NCBI GenBank assembly: GCA_019423835.1
Contig: JAHZAR010000115.1
Location: 1-6,583, forward strand
Length of the DNA: 6,583 nucleotides
DNA from: Clostridiales bacterium
Lineage (GTDB): Bacteria > Bacillota > Clostridia > Lachnospirales > Lachnospiraceae
Reading direction: 5' to 3'
Shown: positions 3,866 to 6,583 of the stretch, in pieces
Numbering within the stretch: position 1 is the stretch's first letter
How the letters are laid out: each line of letters begins with the position of its first letter
Program-made: the position numbers and the translations under genes
Notes under the pieces: generated by a model
The model's database searches: none
What the model saw: only the letters and a program-made list of their open reading frames with translations
What the model was told of the DNA's origin: nothing

Positions 3866-6505
3866 GTGGAAAGATACGGTGTAAACGAACTGAGAAAGAT
3901 GTTCCTGGAATTCTTTGAGAGCAAGGGACATCTGGCGATGAAGAGCTTTTCTCTGGTTCCGCATAATGATAACAGCTTGCTGCTCATCAACTCCGGTATG
4001 GCCCCCCTTAAGCCATACTTTACAGGCCAGGAAATTCCGCCGAGAAAACGTGTAACGACATGTCAGAAATGTATCCGCACAGGAGATATTGAGAACATCG
4101 GAAAGACGGCCCGCCATGGCACATTTTTCGAGATGCTCGGAAACTTCTCCTTCGGAGATTATTTTAAGACAGAGGCGATTCACTGGTCCTGGGAATTTTT
4201 GACAGAGGTTGTGGGACTGGATCCCAACCGCCTCTATCCGTCTGTCTATCAGGATGACGATGAGGCCTTCGATATCTGGAACAAGGAGATGGGAATTCCG
4301 GCGGAGCGCATTTTCCGCTTCGGCAAGGAGGACAACTTCTGGGAGCACGGCGCAGGCCCCTGCGGTCCATGCTCTGAGATCTATTATGACCGCGGTGAGA
4401 AATATGGCTGCGGAAAGCCAGGATGTACTGTGGGCTGCGACTGTGACCGCTACATCGAGGTGTGGAATAACGTGTTTACCCAGTTTGACAACGACGGTCA
4501 CGGCCATTATACAGAGCTGGAGCATAAGAATATTGACACGGGAATGGGCCTGGAACGTCTGGCAGTTATCGTTCAGGATGTGGACTCCCTGTTTACGATT
4601 GACACAAACAAGGCTCTCCTCGACCGTGTCTGCGCTCTGGCAGGAAAGGAGTATCAGAAGGATCACGAGACGGATGTGTCCCTGAGAATTGTGACTGACC
4701 ACATCAAATCCTGCACCTTCATGATCTCCGACGGAATCATGCCGTCCAACGAGGGACGGGGCTATGTGCTCCGAAGACTTTTAAGACGTGCGGCTCGTCA
4801 TGGAAGAAAGCTGGGAATTGAAGGCAAGTTCCTGGCAGAGCTCTCCAGGACGGTCATCGAGCTCTCCAAGGACGGCTACCCGGAGCTGGATGAGAAAAAG
4901 GCCATGATCTTCAAAGTCCTCACAGAGGAGGAGGATAAGTTCAACAAGACCATCGACCAGGGACTTTCCATTTTAAATGAGATGGAAGCTGAGATGGCAA
5001 AGAACGGTGAGAAGGTGCTCTCCGGCGAGAATGCGTTTAAGCTCTATGATACCTATGGCTTCCCGGTGGATCTGACGAAGGAAATCCTGGAGGAGAGGGA
5101 GCTTTCCGTAGATGAGGAGGGCTTTGCCGCCTGCATGAAGAAGCAGAAGGAAGCTGCCAGAGCAGCCAGAAAGACCACAAATTATATGGGAGCGGATGTA
5201 ACTGTTTACCAGTCCATCGATCCGTCTGTCACTACAGAGTTTGTGGGCTATGACAGACTGGTACATGAGTCTGAGATCACGGTTCTCACCACAGAGGACG
5301 AGCTGGTGGAGGCTCTGACGGACGGACAGAACGGTACCATCATTGTGAAGGAGACCCCCTTCTACGCTACCATGGGCGGACAGCAGGCAGATATCGGCGT
5401 GATTTCCACCGAGAATGGTACCTTTGAGGTAAAGGATACAATCAAGCTCCAGGGCGGCAAGGTAGGTCATGTGGGAACCGTCACAAAGGGCATGTTCAGG
5501 GTCGGCGATCAGGTGACTCTCACCGTCAACAGAGAGAACCGGGAGCTGACTGCCAGAAACCACTCTGCTACACACCTGCTTCACAAGGCCCTGCGTACAG
5601 TTCTTGGAACTCACGTAGAGCAGGCAGGCTCTCTTGTGACAAAGGACAGGCTCCGTTTTGACTTTACCCATTTTTCCGCTATGACTCCTGATGAGATAGC
5701 AGCAGTTGAAAAAATGGTAAATGATGAGATAGCGGCCTCCCTTCCGGTTGTGACTGATATCATGAGCCTGGACGACGCGAAAAAGACAGGAGCGATGGCG
5801 CTGTTCGGCGAAAAATATGGCGAGACTGTGCGTGTAGTACGGATGGGAGATTTCTCCACCGAGCTCTGCGGAGGCACCCATGTGCCAAACACCAGCACAA
5901 TCTCTGCATTTAAGATTGTGTCTGAGGCGGGAATTGCAGCCGGCGTAAGGCGTATTGAGGCGCTGACCAGCACAGGGCTTATGAACTACTATCACGAGAT
6001 GGAGCAGGAGCTTCACGAGGCTGCCAGACTTGTGAAGACCACACCGGCTGCTCTCCACGACAAGCTGCAGGCAATGCTCGATGAGCTGAAGACCCTTCAC
6101 TCTGAGAACGAGAAGTTAAAGAGCCGACTGGCCAATGACTCTCTTGGCGACGTCATGAACCAGGTAAAGGAGGTAAACGGCGTTAAGCTCCTGGCAGTCA
6201 GAGTGGACGGTGTGGATATGAACGGCCTGCGGAACCTGGGCGATCAGCTCAAGGAGAAGCTGGGCGAGGGCGTGGTTGTCATTGCCTCCGTCCAGGACGG
6301 AAAGGTAAACCTGATGGCTTCTGCTACGGAGGGAGCCCAGAAGAAGGGTGCCCATGCAGGAAACCTGATCAAAGCCATCGCCTCCCTGGTTGGAGGAGGC
6401 GGCGGAGGCCGTCCGAACATGGCTCAGGCCGGCGGCAAGAATCCGGCCGGCGTGGAGGATGCGCTCAGGAAGGCAGAGGAAGTCACTGCAGAGCAGGTGA
6501 AATAG
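3866..6505 (+). CDS. alaS: alanyl-tRNA synthetase, complete
   Basis: Cytoplasmic class II synthetase that attaches alanine to tRNA-Ala and hydrolyses Ser- and Gly-tRNA-Ala. It has 879 residues, full length for the family, starting at GTG 3866 behind AGGAGG. The aminoacylation core covers about 1-240: the conserved VTTCQKCIRTGDIEN segment at 63-77, motif 2 RHGTFFEMLGNFSFG at 83-97, the GPCGPCSEIYYD loop at 164-175, and motif 3 NIDTGMGLERLA at 222-233. The tRNA-recognition region includes EGRGYVLRRLLRRAARHG at 296-313. The editing domain carries both zinc motifs intact, HSATH (His566, His570) and CGGTH (Cys668, His672). A coiled-coil-like stretch follows at about 733-758, then the C-Ala domain with a six-glycine run at 843-848. 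Four extra Cys (182, 187, 191, 193) lie just before DRYIEVWN; this insert resembles ones I recall from clostridial AlaRS. It probably has its own promoter at 3787-3815, with no T-box seen. Confidence 0.99.
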   Translation: MERYGVNELRKMFLEFFESKGHLAMKSFSLVPHNDNSLLLINSGMAPLKPYFTGQEIPPRKRVTTCQKCIRTGDIENIGKTARHGTFFEMLGNFSFGDYFKTEAIHWSWEFLTEVVGLDPNRLYPSVYQDDDEAFDIWNKEMGIPAERIFRFGKEDNFWEHGAGPCGPCSEIYYDRGEKYGCGKPGCTVGCDCDRYIEVWNNVFTQFDNDGHGHYTELEHKNIDTGMGLERLAVIVQDVDSLFTIDTNKALLDRVCALAGKEYQKDHETDVSLRIVTDHIKSCTFMISDGIMPSNEGRGYVLRRLLRRAARHGRKLGIEGKFLAELSRTVIELSKDGYPELDEKKAMIFKVLTEEEDKFNKTIDQGLSILNEMEAEMAKNGEKVLSGENAFKLYDTYGFPVDLTKEILEERELSVDEEGFAACMKKQKEAARAARKTTNYMGADVTVYQSIDPSVTTEFVGYDRLVHESEITVLTTEDELVEALTDGQNGTIIVKETPFYATMGGQQADIGVISTENGTFEVKDTIKLQGGKVGHVGTVTKGMFRVGDQVTLTVNRENRELTARNHSATHLLHKALRTVLGTHVEQAGSLVTKDRLRFDFTHFSAMTPDEIAAVEKMVNDEIAASLPVVTDIMSLDDAKKTGAMALFGEKYGETVRVVRMGDFSTELCGGTHVPNTSTISAFKIVSEAGIAAGVRRIEALTSTGLMNYYHEMEQELHEAARLVKTTPAALHDKLQAMLDELKTLHSENEKLKSRLANDSLGDVMNQVKEVNGVKLLAVRVDGVDMNGLRNLGDQLKEKLGEGVVVIASVQDGKVNLMASATEGAQKKGAHAGNLIKAIASLVGGGGGGRPNMAQAGGKNPAGVEDALRKAEEVTAEQVK

Positions 6506-6583
6506 CCGGCCATGCAGCAGATGTCCGGAACGCCAAACCGACAAAATATAAATAATTTTTCAAATTTTGTAAAAATCCTGTTG
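6506..6583 (+). other. AT-rich tail downstream of alaS
   Basis: An imperfect hairpin (CCGG-C-CAT / ATG-T-CCGG, 6506-6513 with 6521-6528, one mismatch, 7-base loop) lies directly after the stop codon. The AT-rich stretch after it contains the inverted repeat ACAAAAT (6541-6547) / ATTTTGT (6564-6570). The hairpin is not followed closely by a T run, so I do not call a terminator. The stretch may be the upstream region of the next gene, outside the window. Confidence 0.35.

Noticed and set aside
3703..3918. Small + strand open frame of 71 codons overlapping the alaS start
   Set aside because: No ribosome binding site before ATG 3703. It overlaps the alaS promoter, ribosome binding site and first codons in another frame, and the peptide shows no domain.
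3533..4702. 389-codon minus-strand open frame covering the alaS upstream region and the start of alaS
   Set aside because: Most of it is antisense to highly conserved alaS codons, it has no ribosome binding site or recognisable domain, and it runs through the hairpin at 3612-3669. It is a shadow frame.
4973..6100. 375-codon minus-strand open frame inside alaS
   Set aside because: It lies entirely antisense to the conserved editing and middle domains of AlaRS; the translation is Cys/His/Leu-rich noise without a family signature.
6506..6528. Possible intrinsic terminator after alaS
   Set aside because: The stem has a mismatch and only 7 paired bases, and the nearest T run (6556-6560) is nearly 30 bases away.

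Overview
The window reads as an ordinary chromosomal housekeeping segment of a Gram-positive Clostridia-type bacterium, most likely a moderately GC-rich member of Lachnospiraceae. The support is AGGAGG-like ribosome binding sites, use of GTG and TTG starts, a clostridial-style alanyl-tRNA synthetase with a Cys-rich insert before its DRYIEVWN segment, and a membrane-tethered LprI-type (DUF1311) protein with a very long disordered linker. The lineage is inferred from the look of the proteins, not from a search. All supported genes lie on the + strand.

Layout: (1) 1-1347, the 3' part of a beta-CASP metallo-beta-lactamase-fold RNA hydrolase; its N-terminal metal-binding motif lies upstream of the window. 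(2) 1383-1859, ribonuclease HI (rnhA), 35 bases downstream and probably in the same transcript. (3) 1860-2091, a non-coding stretch with three GC-rich hairpins, then an AT-rich and pyrimidine-rich stretch that may hold the next promoter. (4) 2092-3603, a membrane-anchored protein with a Ser/Lys/Glu/Ala/Gly-rich linker containing 15-bp tandem repeats and a C-terminal LprI-like domain. (5) 3604-3865, a structured intergenic region: a long bipartite hairpin that looks like a terminator for leftward transcription, a nested inverted-repeat block, and a good sigma-A-type promoter. (6) 3866-6505, complete alanyl-tRNA synthetase (alaS). (7) 6506-6583, a short AT-rich tail with no identifiable gene.

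The first two genes both concern RNA handling: a metallo-hydrolase that may process RNA, and an enzyme that removes RNA from RNA:DNA hybrids. alaS charges tRNA-Ala and proofreads mischarged Ser/Gly; it appears to have its own promoter and an unusually short leader for a Clostridia aminoacyl-tRNA synthetase gene, with no recognisable T-box. I found no mobile element, CRISPR array, tRNA or rRNA, and no convincing new multi-gene system. The parts most worth a second look are the structured alaS upstream region, with its possible leftward terminator, and the unusual LprI-domain protein.
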